A stretch of 64,000 nucleotides of DNA, taken from positions 461,796 through 525,795 of the forward strand of contig NZ_JAMKFE010000002.1 of NCBI RefSeq assembly GCF_023721835.1. Reading direction: 5' to 3'. Every line of letters starts with the position of its first letter. Position 1 is the first letter of the stretch. The position numbers and the translations under genes were made by a program. The DNA comes from Caldimonas mangrovi. Its GTDB lineage: Bacteria > Pseudomonadota > Gammaproteobacteria > Burkholderiales > Burkholderiaceae_C. The notes beneath the pieces are model-generated. The model was not told the origin of the DNA. It saw only the letters and a program-made list of their open reading frames with translations, and did no database searches. Of the stretch, positions 23,731-34,772 are shown one piece after another.

Positions 23731-24954
23731 ATGTCACAACTCCTGATCGTGTGGGAAAGCTTGATCGATTGGCTCGCCCATGGCGTGGCCGACGCTGCCT
23801 GGTGGCAGATCGTTCTGTTCGCGCTCGTCACCACCCACATCACGATCGCGTCCGTCACGATCTTCCTGCACCGGGCCCAGGCTCACCGTGCGCTCGACCT
23901 GCACGCGATCCCCTCGCACTTCTTCCGTTTCTGGCTGTGGATCGGCACCGGCATGGTCACCAGGGAGTTCGTGGCCGTGCACCGCAAGCACCACGCCAAG
24001 TGCGAAACCGAGGAAGATCCGCACAGCCCGCAGACGCGCGGCCTGAAAGCCCTGCTGCTGACCGGCGTGGAGCTGTATCGCACCGAGGCTGCCAATCCGG
24101 AAACCGTGTCCAAGTACGGGCTCGGAACGCCGAACGACTGGATCGAGCGCAACCTCTACAGCCGATTCACCTGGCAAGGTGTCGGCCTGATGCTGATTCT
24201 TGACCTGCTGCTGTTCGGCGGCGTGGGTCTGACGGTCTGGGCCGTGCAGATGTTGTGGATCCCCGTCATGGCGACCGGCGTGATCAACGGTATCGGCCAC
24301 TTCTGGGGCTACCGCAACTTCGAAGCACCCGACGCGTCCACCAACGTGGTGCCCTGGGGCATCCTGATCGGCGGCGAGGAGCTGCACAACAACCACCACA
24401 CCTATCCGACGTCGGCGAAGTTCTCGGTCAAGAAGTACGAGTTCGACATCGGTTGGATTTATATCCGCGGCATGGAGATGCTGGGCCTGGCGAAGGTCCG
24501 CAAGACGCCGCCGATGCTGAAGCTTGGAACCATCAAGCCGGTGGCCGACGCCCACACGCTGGAGGCGATCATCGCCAACCGCTACGAAGTGATGGCGAAG
24601 TACGGGCGCGAGCTGCGCCGGGCCTGCAAGGCCGAGCTGGCGCACCTGAAGGACAGCGGCGCGAAGAACTCAGCCAAATGGAAGGAGCTGCGCCTGGCCA
24701 AGCGCTGGCTGCACCGCGACGACGACCGCATCCCGTCCAGCGTGAAGCCGCAACTCGCCAGCGCCTGCGCCCAGTCGCCGGCACTCGCCAAGCTGGTCGC
24801 CATGCGAGAAGAACTGCGTCAGCTCTGGACGCGAACCAACGTGTCCGCCGAGCAACTGGTGGTCGACCTGCAGGCGTGGTGCAAGAAGGCCGAGGAAAGC
24901 GGTGTGGCCGCGTTGCAGGACTTCGCGCTGAAGCTGCGCGCCGCGCACGCCTGA
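23731..24954 (+). CDS. Fatty acid desaturase (delta-9 acyl-CoA/acyl-lipid type)
   Basis: 407-residue membrane di-iron desaturase. Three His boxes are in order: HRAQAH (47-52), HRKHH (84-88) and HNNHH (219-223). Hydrophobic segments lie near 25-46, 66-76, 152-190. It introduces a double bond into saturated acyl chains to adjust membrane fluidity. The C-terminal ~130 residues, after about 275, are charged and helical and exceed the typical bacterial desaturase core; their role is unknown. It is transcribed alone, followed by a strong terminator. Confidence 0.9.
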   Translation: MSQLLIVWESLIDWLAHGVADAAWWQIVLFALVTTHITIASVTIFLHRAQAHRALDLHAIPSHFFRFWLWIGTGMVTREFVAVHRKHHAKCETEEDPHSPQTRGLKALLLTGVELYRTEAANPETVSKYGLGTPNDWIERNLYSRFTWQGVGLMLILDLLLFGGVGLTVWAVQMLWIPVMATGVINGIGHFWGYRNFEAPDASTNVVPWGILIGGEELHNNHHTYPTSAKFSVKKYEFDIGWIYIRGMEMLGLAKVRKTPPMLKLGTIKPVADAHTLEAIIANRYEVMAKYGRELRRACKAELAHLKDSGAKNSAKWKELRLAKRWLHRDDDRIPSSVKPQLASACAQSPALAKLVAMREELRQLWTRTNVSAEQLVVDLQAWCKKAEESGVAALQDFALKLRAAHA

Positions 24955-24976
24955 TCCCCTGAGCCGCGGCCAGGAA

Positions 24977-25005
24977 AAGGCGCCTCGTTCGAGGCGCCTT
25001 TTTTC
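24977..25005 (+). terminator. Intrinsic terminator of the desaturase gene
   Basis: AAGGCGCCTC (24977-24986), loop GTTC, GAGGCGCCTT (24991-25000), then TTTT. A perfect ten-base-pair stem and U-run, 22 bases after the stop. Confidence 0.9.
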
Positions 25006-25100
25006 ATGCCTGGTGACAGCCCGGCTGGCAGAACAGCGGCGCACGTGCAGAGCCAGCGCCGCAGCCGCAGGCAGGCGAGGAGGATGCGGAGAGGGCAAGA

Positions 25101-25132
25101 AAAAACCCGCCAGGCGGAGCGGGCGGGTTTTT
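25101..25132 (-). terminator. Intrinsic terminator of the rpmB-rpmG operon
   Basis: AAAAACCCGCC (25101-25111) pairs with GGCGGGTTTTT (25122-25132) around a ten-base loop. It has U-runs on both strands, so it may stop transcription in both directions; it lies 18 bases past rpmG. Confidence 0.85.
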
Positions 25133-25150
25133 CGCGGAAAGAGGGCTGAA

Positions 25151-25318
25151 TTACTTCAGCTTCACTTCCTTGTAGGCAACGTGCTTGCGAGCCTTGGGAT
25201 CGAACTTCATGATCTCCATCTTCTCGGGCGTCGTCTTCTTGTTCTTGGTGGTCGTGTAGAAGTGACCGGTGCCTGCAGTCGACTCCAGCTTGATCTTTTC
25301 GCGAGCGGTCTTGGCCAT
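25151..25318 (-). CDS. rpmG: 50S ribosomal protein L33
   Basis: 55-residue basic protein of the large ribosomal subunit. It reads [14 protein letters not shown] at the start, then [17 protein letters not shown], and ends KEVKLK, a standard L33. This copy lacks the CxxC pairs of zinc-binding L33, so it is the C-minus type. It lies 29 bases after rpmB in a two-gene operon with a terminator after it. Confidence 0.95.
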   Translation of the reverse strand: MAKTAREKIKLESTAGTGHFYTTTKNKKTTPEKMEIMKFDPKARKHVAYKEVKLK

Positions 25319-25347
25319 GATGCGGTTCCTTTATGCGGCGGCGGCGA

Positions 25348-25581
25348 TCAGAGTTCGCCCCGGGCGCGCAGGTCGGCGACCACCTGGTCGATGCCCACCT
25401 TGTCGATCAGGCGCAGCGCGGCGTTGCTCACGCGCAGGCGCACCCAGCGGTTCTCGGTCTCGAGCCAGAAGCGGCGGTACTGCAGGTTCGGCAGGAAGCG
25501 GCGCTTCGTTTTGTTGTTGGCGTGGGACACATTGTTGCCCACCATCGGGCGCTTGCCCGTAACTTGACAGACGCGTGCCAT
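25348..25581 (-). CDS. rpmB: 50S ribosomal protein L28
   Basis: 77 residues, normal for L28: [20 protein letters not shown] at the N-terminus, then [20 protein letters not shown]. Part of the large subunit and needed for 70S assembly. First gene of rpmB-rpmG. A consensus-like promoter and a ~165-base leader with a nested stem-loop precede it. Confidence 0.95.
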   Translation of the reverse strand: MARVCQVTGKRPMVGNNVSHANNKTKRRFLPNLQYRRFWLETENRWVRLRVSNAALRLIDKVGIDQVVADLRARGEL

Positions 25582-25626
25582 GACGCTTCTCCGTTTCAAT
25601 CTCGGTTCAGAGGTGACGCCTAGAGC

Positions 25627-25674
25627 AGGTGAGCGCGATGTCATGAAGACCGTTGTCGGTCGACCCGCTCACCT
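25627..25674 (-). promoter_or_regulatory. Nested stem-loop in the rpmB 5' leader
   Basis: In the leader of rpmB, AGGTGAGCG (25627-25635) and CGCTCACCT (25666-25674) form a perfect nine-base-pair outer stem. Inside it GACCG (25648-25652) and CGGTC (25657-25661) form a five-base-pair hairpin with loop TTGT. The structure sits 46 bases before the start codon. Many ribosomal protein leaders bind their own protein to control translation; that role here is inferred. I do not know a named leader family for L28. Confidence 0.5.
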
Positions 25675-25753
25675 GGTGGACGCCCTTCGAGGACCACGCA
25701 CTACAAAGCCTGCAAAGGCTTGAGCGGCGCAGCCACAATCGGCAAAGACAGCG

Positions 25754-25782
25754 ATTATAGCCACAAAGCAAAGGCCGGCCAA
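25754..25782 (-). promoter_or_regulatory. Promoter of the rpmB-rpmG operon
   Basis: On the minus strand, -35 TTGGCC (25782-25777), a 17-base spacer, and a perfect -10 TATAAT (25759-25754). Predicted start near 25747, giving a leader of about 165 bases. The -35 box lies inside the hairpin following trxB. Confidence 0.8.
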
Positions 25783-25797
25783 ATGAGACCGGCCTTT
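25770..25797 (-). terminator. Probable terminator after trxB
   Basis: AAAGGCCGG (25770-25778) pairs with CCGGCCTTT (25789-25797) around a ten-base loop; on the minus strand it is followed by a broken U-run (TTTGCTTTG). It begins 19 bases after the trxB stop and overlaps the rpmB promoter. Confidence 0.6.
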
Positions 25798-25815
25798 CGG
25801 GGTGGCGGGCCGCGG

Positions 25816-26876
<1,061 letters not shown>

Positions 26877-27017
26877 GGCCCGCAGGAAGGACGTGCGTAC
26901 CGCTGGCAGATGGGGCCTTCGGGCGCCACCGCAAGGCGGCATTGTAGGAAAGGCCGACGGCCGGGCGCACGACGCGGGCTTTGCGCGCGATCAACGACGA
27001 ACAAAAGGTGATCTCTC

Positions 27018-27686
27018 ATGGCGATGCTGTCCAACCTCGACCTGATTCGACGCGTTCCCTTGTTCTCCATGCTCACCAGCACCCAGGCCGAGGCGGTCGC
27101 TGAAGGCGTGGTCAAGCGGCGGTACCGCCGCGGCGAGATCATCGTCGAGCAAGGCCGCAAGTCCAACGCCCTGTTCATCCTGCTCACCGGCCGCGCCCGG
27201 GTGCTGACGGCCGACGCGCGTGGCCGTGAAGTCATCCTCGCGATGCTGCACCCCGGCGACTACGTCGGCGAGATGAGCCTGATCGACAACGAGCCGCACT
27301 CCGCCACCGTGCGCGCCGAGGTGCAGACCGACGTGCTGGTGCTGGGGCGCACCGAGTTCGCGCGCTGCCTGCCCGAGAACTCGAGCCTGTCCTACGCGAT
27401 CATGCGCGGCCTGGTGTCGCGCCTGCGCGCCGCCGACCGCCAGATCGAGTCGCTGGCGCTGCTCGACGTCTACGGCCGCGTGGCCCGCACGCTGCTCGAC
27501 ATGGCCGAGGACAGCAACGGCACGCTGCTGATCCGCAACAAGGTCTCGCGCCAGGACCTGGCCAAGATCGTCGGCGCCTCGCGCGAGATGGTCAGCCGCG
27601 TCATGAAGGACCTCGAGGAACGGCAATACGTCGAGACCCAGCCGGACGGCTCGGTCATCATCAAGGAACGCCTGCAGGCCGGCTGA
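27018..27686 (+). CDS. Crp/Fnr-family transcriptional regulator
   Basis: 222 residues. Cyclic-nucleotide-binding-like beta-roll in residues 1-120 ([40 protein letters not shown]), a long dimer helix, and a winged HTH from about 165: [20 protein letters not shown]. The recognition helix [11 protein letters not shown] keeps the Arg, Glu and Arg that contact TGTGA in CRP. No Cys cluster for iron-sulfur binding is present, so it is not an Fnr oxygen sensor. The [15 protein letters not shown] phosphate-binding cassette suggests a nucleotide ligand. Probably autoregulated through the palindrome upstream. Confidence 0.88.
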   Translation: MAMLSNLDLIRRVPLFSMLTSTQAEAVAEGVVKRRYRRGEIIVEQGRKSNALFILLTGRARVLTADARGREVILAMLHPGDYVGEMSLIDNEPHSATVRAEVQTDVLVLGRTEFARCLPENSSLSYAIMRGLVSRLRAADRQIESLALLDVYGRVARTLLDMAEDSNGTLLIRNKVSRQDLAKIVGASREMVSRVMKDLEERQYVETQPDGSVIIKERLQAG

Positions 27687-27798
27687 GCGCCCGGCAGCGG
27701 TTGCCGGTGCGGCACAAGCCGCGCTCTGCCGGCCGCCAAGGTATGCAGATGTTTCCTCGGCCCGGTGTTCCGGTGCGCGCTTGATTCACAATCCGCGC

Positions 27799-30183
27799 AT
27801 GGCATTTCCTCTCGGGTCCCTCGGGGCCGATCCCGGCACCGCTCCTCCTTCGTCGTCGTCCGCGCGCGGGTCGTCCGCGGCCTACACGCGCAAGCCCAAG
27901 GCGGTCGAGCCACCGCCCGCGCCGCCCCGCTGGCGCCTGCAGCTCGGCGTGTTCCTCGGCGCGCTGGGGCTGGTCCTGCTGCTGCTCGCGATGGCGACCC
28001 ATTCGTCGTCCGATGCCGCGTGGTCGACCACCGGCGACGGCACCGGCGTGCACAACGCGGCCGGCGTGCTGGGGGCCTGGGCCTCCGACCTGCTGCTGTT
28101 CCTGTTCGGTTTTTCGGCCTGGTGGATCGTGCTGATCGCGATGCGCAGCTGGCTGTCGTCGCTCGCGCGCCTGCTGCGTGGCGAGCAGGCACCGGTGGCC
28201 GAGAGCGCCGATGCCCCACCCAGGTGGCTGCTGTGGGCCGGCGTGGCGGCGCTGCTGTGCGCGAGCAGCAGCCTCGAATGGACGCGGCTGTACCAGCTCG
28301 AAGCCTACCTGCCGGGCCATGCCGGCGGTGTGCTCGGCCACACGCTGGGCCCGCTGAGCATGCGGCTGCTCGGTTTTGCCGGCTCGGGTGTCTGGTGGAT
28401 CGCGTTGCTGGTGGCCGGTGTGTCGATGGCGCTGCGCTTCTCGTGGGTGCGCGCCGCCGAGCAGCTCGGTGGCTGGATCGACAGCTGGCGTGTGCGGCGC
28501 GAGACGCAGCGCGAAATCAAGGAAGACCTGCGCCTGGGCGAGAAGGCGATGAAGGAGCGCGAGCAGATCGTCGAGGTCGAGCGCCAGGTCATCGTGGACC
28601 ATGCACCCATCCTGATCGAGCCGCAGATCGTCGAGGTGCCGAAGTCCGAGCGCGTCGTCAAGGAGCGGCAGAAGCCGCTGTTCACGGAGCTGGCCGACAC
28701 CAAGCTGCCGCAGGTCGACCTGCTCGACTCCGCGCCGGGCAAGACCGAGACCGTGACGCCCGAGACGCTCGAGATGACGTCGCGGCTGATCGAGAAGAAG
28801 CTGAAGGACTTCGGCGTCGATGTGCGGGTGGTCGCGGCCTCGCCCGGCCCGGTCATCACCCGCTACGAGATCGAGCCGGCCACCGGCGTGAAGGGTTCGC
28901 AGATCGTCAACCTGGCGAAGGACCTGGCACGATCGCTCAGCCTGGTCAGCATCCGCGTGGTCGAGACCATCCCCGGCAAGAACCTGATGGCGCTGGAGCT
29001 GCCGAACGCGAAGCGGCAGAGCATTCGCCTGGCCGAGATCCTCGGCTCGCAGGTCTACAACGACGCGCAATCGATGCTGACGATGGGCCTGGGCAAGGAC
29101 ATCGTCGGTCACCCAGTGGTCGCCGACCTTGCCAAGATGCCGCACTTGCTGGTGGCCGGCACCACCGGCTCGGGCAAGTCGGTCGGCATCAACGCGATGA
29201 TCCTGTCGCTGCTGTACAAGGCCGAGGCGCGCGACGTGCGCCTGATCCTCATCGACCCCAAGATGCTGGAGATGGCCATGTACGAAGGCATCCCGCACCT
29301 GCTGGCACCGGTGGTCACCGACATGAAACAGGCGGGCAACGCGCTCAACTGGTGTGTGGGTGAGATGGAGCGCCGCTACAAGCTGATGAGCAAGCTGGGC
29401 GTGCGCAATCTGGCCGGCTACAACAAGAAGATCGCCGAAGCCGCCGATCGCGGTGAGAAGCTGTCCAACCCGTTCAGCCTGACGCCCGAGGAGCCCGAGC
29501 CGCTCGACCGGCTGCCTTACATCGTCGTGGTGATCGACGAGCTGGCCGACCTGATGATGGTGGTCGGCAAGAAGATCGAGGAATTGATCGCCCGCCTGGC
29601 GCAGAAGGCGCGCGCGGCCGGCATCCACCTCGTGCTGGCGACACAGCGGCCCAGTGTCGACGTGATCACCGGCCTGATCAAGGCCAACATCCCGACCCGC
29701 ATCGCATTCCAGGTGTCGAGCAAGATCGACAGCCGCACCATCCTCGACCAGATGGGCGCCGAGGCGCTGCTGGGTCAGGGCGACATGCTCTACCTGTCGC
29801 CCGGCACCGGCCTGCCGGTGCGCGTGCACGGCGCCTTCGTCAGCGACGACGAAGTGCATCGCGTCGTGGAATACCTCAGGAGCCAGGGCGAGCCGAACTA
29901 CATCGAGGGCATCCTTGAAGGCGGCACGCTCGACGGCGAAGGCGGGCCGGCCGGCGAGGGCGGCAGTGCGGACGGCGAAGGCGAGGCCGACCCGATGTAC
30001 GACCAAGCCGTGCAGGTGGTGCTGCAGCATCGGCGCGCGTCGATCTCGCTGGTGCAGCGGCATTTGCGCATCGGTTACAACCGCGCCGCACGGCTGCTGG
30101 AACAAATGGAAAAGTCCGGGCTCGTATCCGGCATGGCCACCAACGGAAACCGGGACATCCTCGTACCGTCTCGCGAAGAATGA
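27799..30183 (+). CDS. ftsK: DNA translocase FtsK
   Basis: 794-residue septal DNA pump that clears chromosome dimers during division. About four N-terminal membrane helices (residues 50-215) anchor it at the septum; a short linker leads to the motor: Walker [12 protein letters not shown] near 453, Walker [13 protein letters not shown] near 575. The C-terminal gamma winged-helix domain (about 735-794, [20 protein letters not shown]) binds KOPS. The linker is short compared with Escherichia coli. ATG at 27799 is used; a TTG at 27781 is possible. It overlaps lolA by four bases. Confidence 0.95.
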   Translation: MAFPLGSLGADPGTAPPSSSSARGSSAAYTRKPKAVEPPPAPPRWRLQLGVFLGALGLVLLLLAMATHSSSDAAWSTTGDGTGVHNAAGVLGAWASDLLLFLFGFSAWWIVLIAMRSWLSSLARLLRGEQAPVAESADAPPRWLLWAGVAALLCASSSLEWTRLYQLEAYLPGHAGGVLGHTLGPLSMRLLGFAGSGVWWIALLVAGVSMALRFSWVRAAEQLGGWIDSWRVRRETQREIKEDLRLGEKAMKEREQIVEVERQVIVDHAPILIEPQIVEVPKSERVVKERQKPLFTELADTKLPQVDLLDSAPGKTETVTPETLEMTSRLIEKKLKDFGVDVRVVAASPGPVITRYEIEPATGVKGSQIVNLAKDLARSLSLVSIRVVETIPGKNLMALELPNAKRQSIRLAEILGSQVYNDAQSMLTMGLGKDIVGHPVVADLAKMPHLLVAGTTGSGKSVGINAMILSLLYKAEARDVRLILIDPKMLEMAMYEGIPHLLAPVVTDMKQAGNALNWCVGEMERRYKLMSKLGVRNLAGYNKKIAEAADRGEKLSNPFSLTPEEPEPLDRLPYIVVVIDELADLMMVVGKKIEELIARLAQKARAAGIHLVLATQRPSVDVITGLIKANIPTRIAFQVSSKIDSRTILDQMGAEALLGQGDMLYLSPGTGLPVRVHGAFVSDDEVHRVVEYLRSQGEPNYIEGILEGGTLDGEGGPAGEGGSADGEGEADPMYDQAVQVVLQHRRASISLVQRHLRIGYNRAARLLEQMEKSGLVSGMATNGNRDILVPSREE

Positions 30184-30785
30184 AGAAACTCCTACTGATG
30201 TCACTGCTGGCCGTTGTCGTGCCCGCCTGGGCTGACGCCGTCGACACGCTGAAGAGCTTCGTGCAGGACGTGAAGAGCGGCCGCGCGGCCTTCACGCAGA
30301 CCGTGACCTCGCCCGACGGTGCCAAGAAGCGCACCACGCAGGGCAGCTTCGCGTTCTCGCGTCCGGGGCGGTTTCGCTTCGAATACGACAAGCCGTTCGA
30401 GCAACTGATCGTCGCCGACGGCCAGAAGGTCTGGCTCTACGACCCCGATCTGAACCAGGTGACTGTGCGGCCGATGAGCCAGGCGCTGGGCGCGACCCCC
30501 GCCGCGCTGCTGGCCGGCGGGGCGCTCGAGAAGGATTTCCAGCTGAAAGCCATGGCCGACCGTGACGGCCTGCAATGGGCTGAAGCCGTGCCGCGCGAGA
30601 AGGACAGCCAGTTCCAGTCGGTGCGGGTCGGTTTTCGCGGCGGCGCATTGGCTGCGCTCGAGATCCTCGACAACTTCGGCCAGAAGTCGCTGCTGAACTT
30701 CAGCCAGGTCCAGTCCAATGCCGCGGTCCCGGCCGACGACTTCCGCTTCACGCCGCCGCAGGGCGCGGACGTGCTGGAGCAATGA
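30180..30785 (+). CDS. lolA: Outer-membrane lipoprotein carrier protein LolA
   Basis: 201-residue periplasmic chaperone that ferries lipoproteins from LolCDE to LolB. Signal peptide [18 protein letters not shown] (1-18), then the LolA fold with [20 protein letters not shown] and [20 protein letters not shown]. Its ATGA overlaps the ftsK stop, a conserved ftsK-lolA arrangement. Confidence 0.92.
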   Translation: MKKLLLMSLLAVVVPAWADAVDTLKSFVQDVKSGRAAFTQTVTSPDGAKKRTTQGSFAFSRPGRFRFEYDKPFEQLIVADGQKVWLYDPDLNQVTVRPMSQALGATPAALLAGGALEKDFQLKAMADRDGLQWAEAVPREKDSQFQSVRVGFRGGALAALEILDNFGQKSLLNFSQVQSNAAVPADDFRFTPPQGADVLEQ

Positions 30786-30935
30786 TCGATTTGTAACGTC
30801 GGCGTCGCCGATCCCGGCTAGGCTCTCGGGCGGGAGACGGCCCCTGCGGAGTTCTCGGTCGCATGGGGCGGCCGGCGCGGCGCACTCGTGGTTCCGCGGT
30901 GGCCCCGCGGGGGCTCGAACCCACCCTTTGCTTGT

Positions 30936-33017
30936 TCAGCGCACGCGCATGCCGGGCTCGGCGCCCGGCCAGGGCTCCAGCACGAACACACCCGGGTGCG
31001 CCTGCTCGTCGGTGTGCGAGGCCGCCAGCACCATGCCTTCGCTCAAGCCGAACTTCATCTTGCGCGGCGCCAGGTTTGCCACCATCACGGTCAGCTTGCC
31101 GATCAGGTCCTCGGGCTTGTAGGCCGACTTGATGCCGCTGAAGACGTTGCGCGTCTGGCCCTCGCCGGCGTCCAGCGTCAGGCGCAACAGCTTGTCCGAG
31201 CCTTCGACATATTCGCAGTTGATGATCTTCGCGATGCGCAGGTCGACCTTGGCGAAGTCCTCGATGCCGATGGTGGGCGCGATCTCCTCGCCGCCCGGCA
31301 GCGACGCCGTGGCGGGCGCGGTGTCGGCCGCAGCGGGTGCCTCGAACAGCGCATCGAGCTGCTTCGGGTCGACACGCTGCAGCAGGTGCTGGTAGGCGCC
31401 GATGGCATGAGCACCCAGCGGGCGCTGGGCATCGGTGAAGGTCAGCGGACCGACCTTCAGGAAGGCCTCGACGTTGGCCGCCAGGGCCGGCAGCACCGGC
31501 TTCAAATAGATCGTCAGCAGCCGGAAGGCTTCGATGCACACCGAGCAGACGTCGTGCAGGCGTGTGTCCATGCCTTGCTGCTTGGCCAGCTCCCACGGCT
31601 TGTTCTGGTCGACGTATTCGTTGACGCGGTCGGCCAGCAGCATGATCTCGCGCAGCGCCTTGCCGAATTCGCGCTCCTCGTACAGACGCTGTACCTCGTC
31701 CGCGCCCGCGCGCAGACCGCCCAGCAACTGCTCGCCGTCGGCGGAGAGGGCCGCCGTCAGCTCGCCGCCGAAGCGCTTGCTGACGAAGCCGGCTGCGCGG
31801 CTGGCGATGTTGACGTACTTGCCCACCAGGTCGGCATTGACCCGCGCGACGAAGTCTTCCGGGTTGAAGTCGACGTCCTCGACCTTGGCATTGAGCTTGG
31901 CCGCAATGTAGTAGCGCAGCCATTCGGCGTTCATGCCCAGCGACAGGTATTTCAACGGGTCGATGCCGGTACCGCGGCTCTTGCTCATCTTCTCGCCGCT
32001 CACGGTGATGAAGCCGTGCACGAAGACGTTGTTCGGCACCTTGCGGCCGCTGAACTGCAGCATGGCCGGCCAGAACAGCGTGTGGAAGTAGGTGATGTCC
32101 TTGCCGATGAAGTGATACTGCTCTACGTGCGGGTCGGCGATGAATTCGTCGAAGCTGCGCGCCTCGTTGTACCTGGCCTTCGGGCCACCCTTGTCGAAGT
32201 AGTTCTTCAGCGACGCCAGGTAGCCGACCGGCGCGTCGAGCCACACGTAGAAGTACTTGCCCGGCGCATCGGGGATCTCGATGCCGAAGTAGGGCGCATC
32301 GCGCGAGATGTCCCAGTCCGACAGCCCGCCCGCGCCGGCCTCGTCGGTGGTGAACCACTCCTTGATCTTGTTCGCGACCTCGGGCTGCAGCTTGCCGTCC
32401 TGGGTCCACTGCTGCAGAAAGTCGATGCAGCGCTGGGACGAGAGCTGGAAGAAGTAGTGCTCGCTGGTCTTCATCACCGGCGTGGCGCCGGTCAGCGTGG
32501 AATAGGGGTTCTTCAGGTCGGTGGGGGTATAGACCGCGCCGCACACCTCGCACGAATCACCGTACTGGTCCTTCGCGGCGCACTTCGGGCACTCGCCCTT
32601 GATGTAGCGGTCCGGCAGGAACATTTCCTTGACCGGGTCGAAGAACTGCTCGATGTTGCGCGAGGAGATCAGGCCGTTCCTGCGCAGCGCACGGTAGATG
32701 CCCTGCGCCAGTTCGGTGTTCTCCGGGCTGTCGGTCGAGTGCCAGTTGTCGAAGCTGATGTGGAAACCGTCGAGGTACTGCTTGCGCCCGGCCGCGATGG
32801 ACGCGACGAACTCCTGCGGCGTCTTGCCGGCCTTCTCGGCGGCGATCATGATCGGCGCCCCGTGTGCGTCGTCCGCACCGACGAAATGCACTTCGGCACC
32901 CTGCATGCGCTGGAACCGCACCCAGATGTCGGCCTGGATGTATTCCATGATGTGGCCGATGTGGAAATTGCCGTTGGCGTAGGGCAGCGCAGTGGTGACA
33001 AAGAGCTTGCGGGTCAT
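30936..33017 (-). CDS. metG: Methionine--tRNA ligase
   Basis: 693-residue class I synthetase that charges both initiator and elongator tRNA-Met. HIGH motif in [10 protein letters not shown] (19-22), a zinc knuckle with CPKC and CEVCG, and the KMSKS loop at 342-346 ([10 protein letters not shown]). The C-terminal ~110 residues form an EMAP-II-like tRNA-binding and dimer domain ([20 protein letters not shown], then [18 protein letters not shown]). ATG at 33017; divergent from the Mrp gene. Confidence 0.95.
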   Translation of the reverse strand: MTRKLFVTTALPYANGNFHIGHIMEYIQADIWVRFQRMQGAEVHFVGADDAHGAPIMIAAEKAGKTPQEFVASIAAGRKQYLDGFHISFDNWHSTDSPENTELAQGIYRALRRNGLISSRNIEQFFDPVKEMFLPDRYIKGECPKCAAKDQYGDSCEVCGAVYTPTDLKNPYSTLTGATPVMKTSEHYFFQLSSQRCIDFLQQWTQDGKLQPEVANKIKEWFTTDEAGAGGLSDWDISRDAPYFGIEIPDAPGKYFYVWLDAPVGYLASLKNYFDKGGPKARYNEARSFDEFIADPHVEQYHFIGKDITYFHTLFWPAMLQFSGRKVPNNVFVHGFITVSGEKMSKSRGTGIDPLKYLSLGMNAEWLRYYIAAKLNAKVEDVDFNPEDFVARVNADLVGKYVNIASRAAGFVSKRFGGELTAALSADGEQLLGGLRAGADEVQRLYEEREFGKALREIMLLADRVNEYVDQNKPWELAKQQGMDTRLHDVCSVCIEAFRLLTIYLKPVLPALAANVEAFLKVGPLTFTDAQRPLGAHAIGAYQHLLQRVDPKQLDALFEAPAAADTAPATASLPGGEEIAPTIGIEDFAKVDLRIAKIINCEYVEGSDKLLRLTLDAGEGQTRNVFSGIKSAYKPEDLIGKLTVMVANLAPRKMKFGLSEGMVLAASHTDEQAHPGVFVLEPWPGAEPGMRVR

Positions 33018-33155
33018 CGTGGCCTCGGGGTGGTGGCGCCCGCGGCAGGGCGCGTCGTTCGGGGAAACCCCCGATTCTAGGCGCCGTGCCGCAGCTTGTC
33101 GGGCGCTGCGCTAGACTGGCCATTCGCCTTCCCACCTCCGTTTTCGCACCCACCC

Positions 33156-34247
33156 ATGGCCCTGACCGAGCAAGCCCTACTCGACGCGCTGAAGCCCGTC
33201 ATCGATCCCAATACCGGCAAGGATTTCGTCTCGACCAAGGCGGTGAAGAACCTGCGCGTCGACGGTGGCGATGTCACGTTCGACATCGAGCTCGGCTACC
33301 CGGCCAAAAGCCAGGTGGCGCTGCTGCGCAAGTCGCTGATCGCCGCGGCGCGCGGCGTGCCGGGGGTCGAGAACGTCAGCGTGCAGATCGCCAGCAAGGT
33401 GATCGCGCACTCCGTCCAGCGCGGCGTGCAACTGCTGCCCAACGTCAAGAACATCATCGCGGTCGCATCCGGCAAGGGCGGTGTCGGCAAGAGCACCACG
33501 GCGGTCAACCTCGCGCTGGCGCTGGCCGCCGAGGGGGCGACGGTCGGCGTGCTGGACGCCGACATCTACGGCCCCAGCCAGCCCACCATGCTGGGCATCG
33601 ACGCCCGCCCCGAAAGCTCGGACGGCAAGACCATGGAGCCGCTCGAGAACTACGGGGTGCAGGTGATGTCGATCGGCTTCCTGATCGAGCCCGACAACCC
33701 GATGATCTGGCGCGGCCCGATGGCCACGCAGGCGCTCGACCAGTTGCTGAAGCAGACCAACTGGCGCGACGTCGACTACCTGATCGTCGACATGCCGCCG
33801 GGCACCGGCGACATCCAGCTGACGCTGAGCCAGCGCGTGCCGCTGACCGGCGCGGTGATCGTCACCACGCCCCAGGACATCGCGCTGCTCGACGCACGCA
33901 AGGGCCTGAAGATGTTCGAGAAGGTCGGCGTGCCCATCCTCGGCGTGGTCGAGAACATGGCCGTGCATGTCTGCTCCAACTGCGGTCATGTCGAGCACAT
34001 CTTCGGCGCCGACGGCGGCAAGCGCATGGCGGCCGAATACGGTGTCGACTACCTCGGTGCGCTGCCGCTGAACCTGAGCATCCGCGAGCAGACCGACGCG
34101 GGCCGTCCGACGGTGGTCAGCGAGCCCGACGGCGAGATCGCCAGGCTCTACATGGAGGTCGCGCGCCGCGTCGCGGTCAAGATCGCCGAGAGGGCGAAGG
34201 ACTACTCCGCCAAGTTCCCGACGATCTCGATCTCGAAGAACACGTGA
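33156..34247 (+). CDS. apbC: Mrp/ApbC iron-sulfur cluster carrier ATPase
   Basis: 363-residue P-loop ATPase of the Mrp/NBP35 family that carries Fe-S clusters to target enzymes in the cytoplasm. N-terminal DUF59/MIP18-like domain (1-85), deviant Walker A SGKGGVGKST (105-114), switch DADIYGPSQPTML, and the cluster-binding Cys pair CSNC (273-276) near the dimer interface. It directly precedes DUF3305 with no gap (stop then ATG), so it could supply clusters to the poly-ferredoxin gene downstream; that link is inferred. Confidence 0.9.
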   Translation: MALTEQALLDALKPVIDPNTGKDFVSTKAVKNLRVDGGDVTFDIELGYPAKSQVALLRKSLIAAARGVPGVENVSVQIASKVIAHSVQRGVQLLPNVKNIIAVASGKGGVGKSTTAVNLALALAAEGATVGVLDADIYGPSQPTMLGIDARPESSDGKTMEPLENYGVQVMSIGFLIEPDNPMIWRGPMATQALDQLLKQTNWRDVDYLIVDMPPGTGDIQLTLSQRVPLTGAVIVTTPQDIALLDARKGLKMFEKVGVPILGVVENMAVHVCSNCGHVEHIFGADGGKRMAAEYGVDYLGALPLNLSIREQTDAGRPTVVSEPDGEIARLYMEVARRVAVKIAERAKDYSAKFPTISISKNT

Positions 34248-34769
34248 ATGGCCATGGCAGCGGCCCGGCCCTCGATGGACGTTGCAGTGGTGCTGGAGCG
34301 CGAAGCGCAGCCCAATGCCTGGGAGGACTGGCGTTTCCGTATCGCCGAGGTCACCCGGCAGCAAGACGCCTTCGGCAGCGAGCCGCGGCTGCTGGTCGAT
34401 GACGGGCGCATCGCGCGCTGGCTGTTCCCGGCGCTGCAAGTGGCGCTGTTCCGCGATGAGGGCGAGGGCTACTACCTGAACCTGACGTCGGGCCGGCCGG
34501 TGTGGTTCGTGATGTGGCGCGTGGACGACGAGGATCCGTCGCGTGCTTCGGTGCAGGCCGTGAGCCTGTCCTACAACGAAGCGGGGCGCTGGCTCGACGC
34601 GCAGGAGCGCGTCGACAACCTGCCGCTGCCGGTGGACGTGACGCAATGGCTGACCGCCTACACCGACGAACACTACCGGCCCGAGCCGAAAAAACGGCAG
34701 CGGCCCGCGTCCTTTGTCGCACCCGACGCACGGCCCGGGCCTGCCGGCATGCCGGAAGGCAAGGAGTGA
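34248..34769 (+). CDS. DUF3305 protein, formate dehydrogenase accessory
   Basis: 173 residues, DUF3305. Family text includes VVLEREAQPNAWEDWRFRI near the start and PVWFVMWRVDDEDPSRASVQ in the middle, then LPLPVDVTQWLTAYTDEHYR. Genes with this domain are found beside NAD-independent formate dehydrogenases in beta- and gammaproteobacteria, where a maturation role is assumed. The ATG at 34248 follows the Mrp stop directly; an in-frame ATG at 34254 is also possible. Three bases separate it from DUF3306. Confidence 0.8.
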   Translation: MAMAAARPSMDVAVVLEREAQPNAWEDWRFRIAEVTRQQDAFGSEPRLLVDDGRIARWLFPALQVALFRDEGEGYYLNLTSGRPVWFVMWRVDDEDPSRASVQAVSLSYNEAGRWLDAQERVDNLPLPVDVTQWLTAYTDEHYRPEPKKRQRPASFVAPDARPGPAGMPEGKE

Positions 34770-34772
34770 GCC

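Noticed and set aside
27661..30204. An 847-residue open frame antisense to ftsK, and other long antisense frames (for example antisense to apbC, metG and the heme genes)
   Set aside because: In very GC-rich DNA long antisense frames arise by codon bias. They have His/Arg/Gln-rich composition, no motifs and no ribosome sites.
30886..30925. tRNA 3'-end-like segment on the minus strand after metG (GGGTTCGAGCCC with a following CCACC)
   Set aside because: The T-stem pairs only three bases, the distance to CCA is three bases short, and no anticodon or D arm can be folded upstream. At most a worn remnant.
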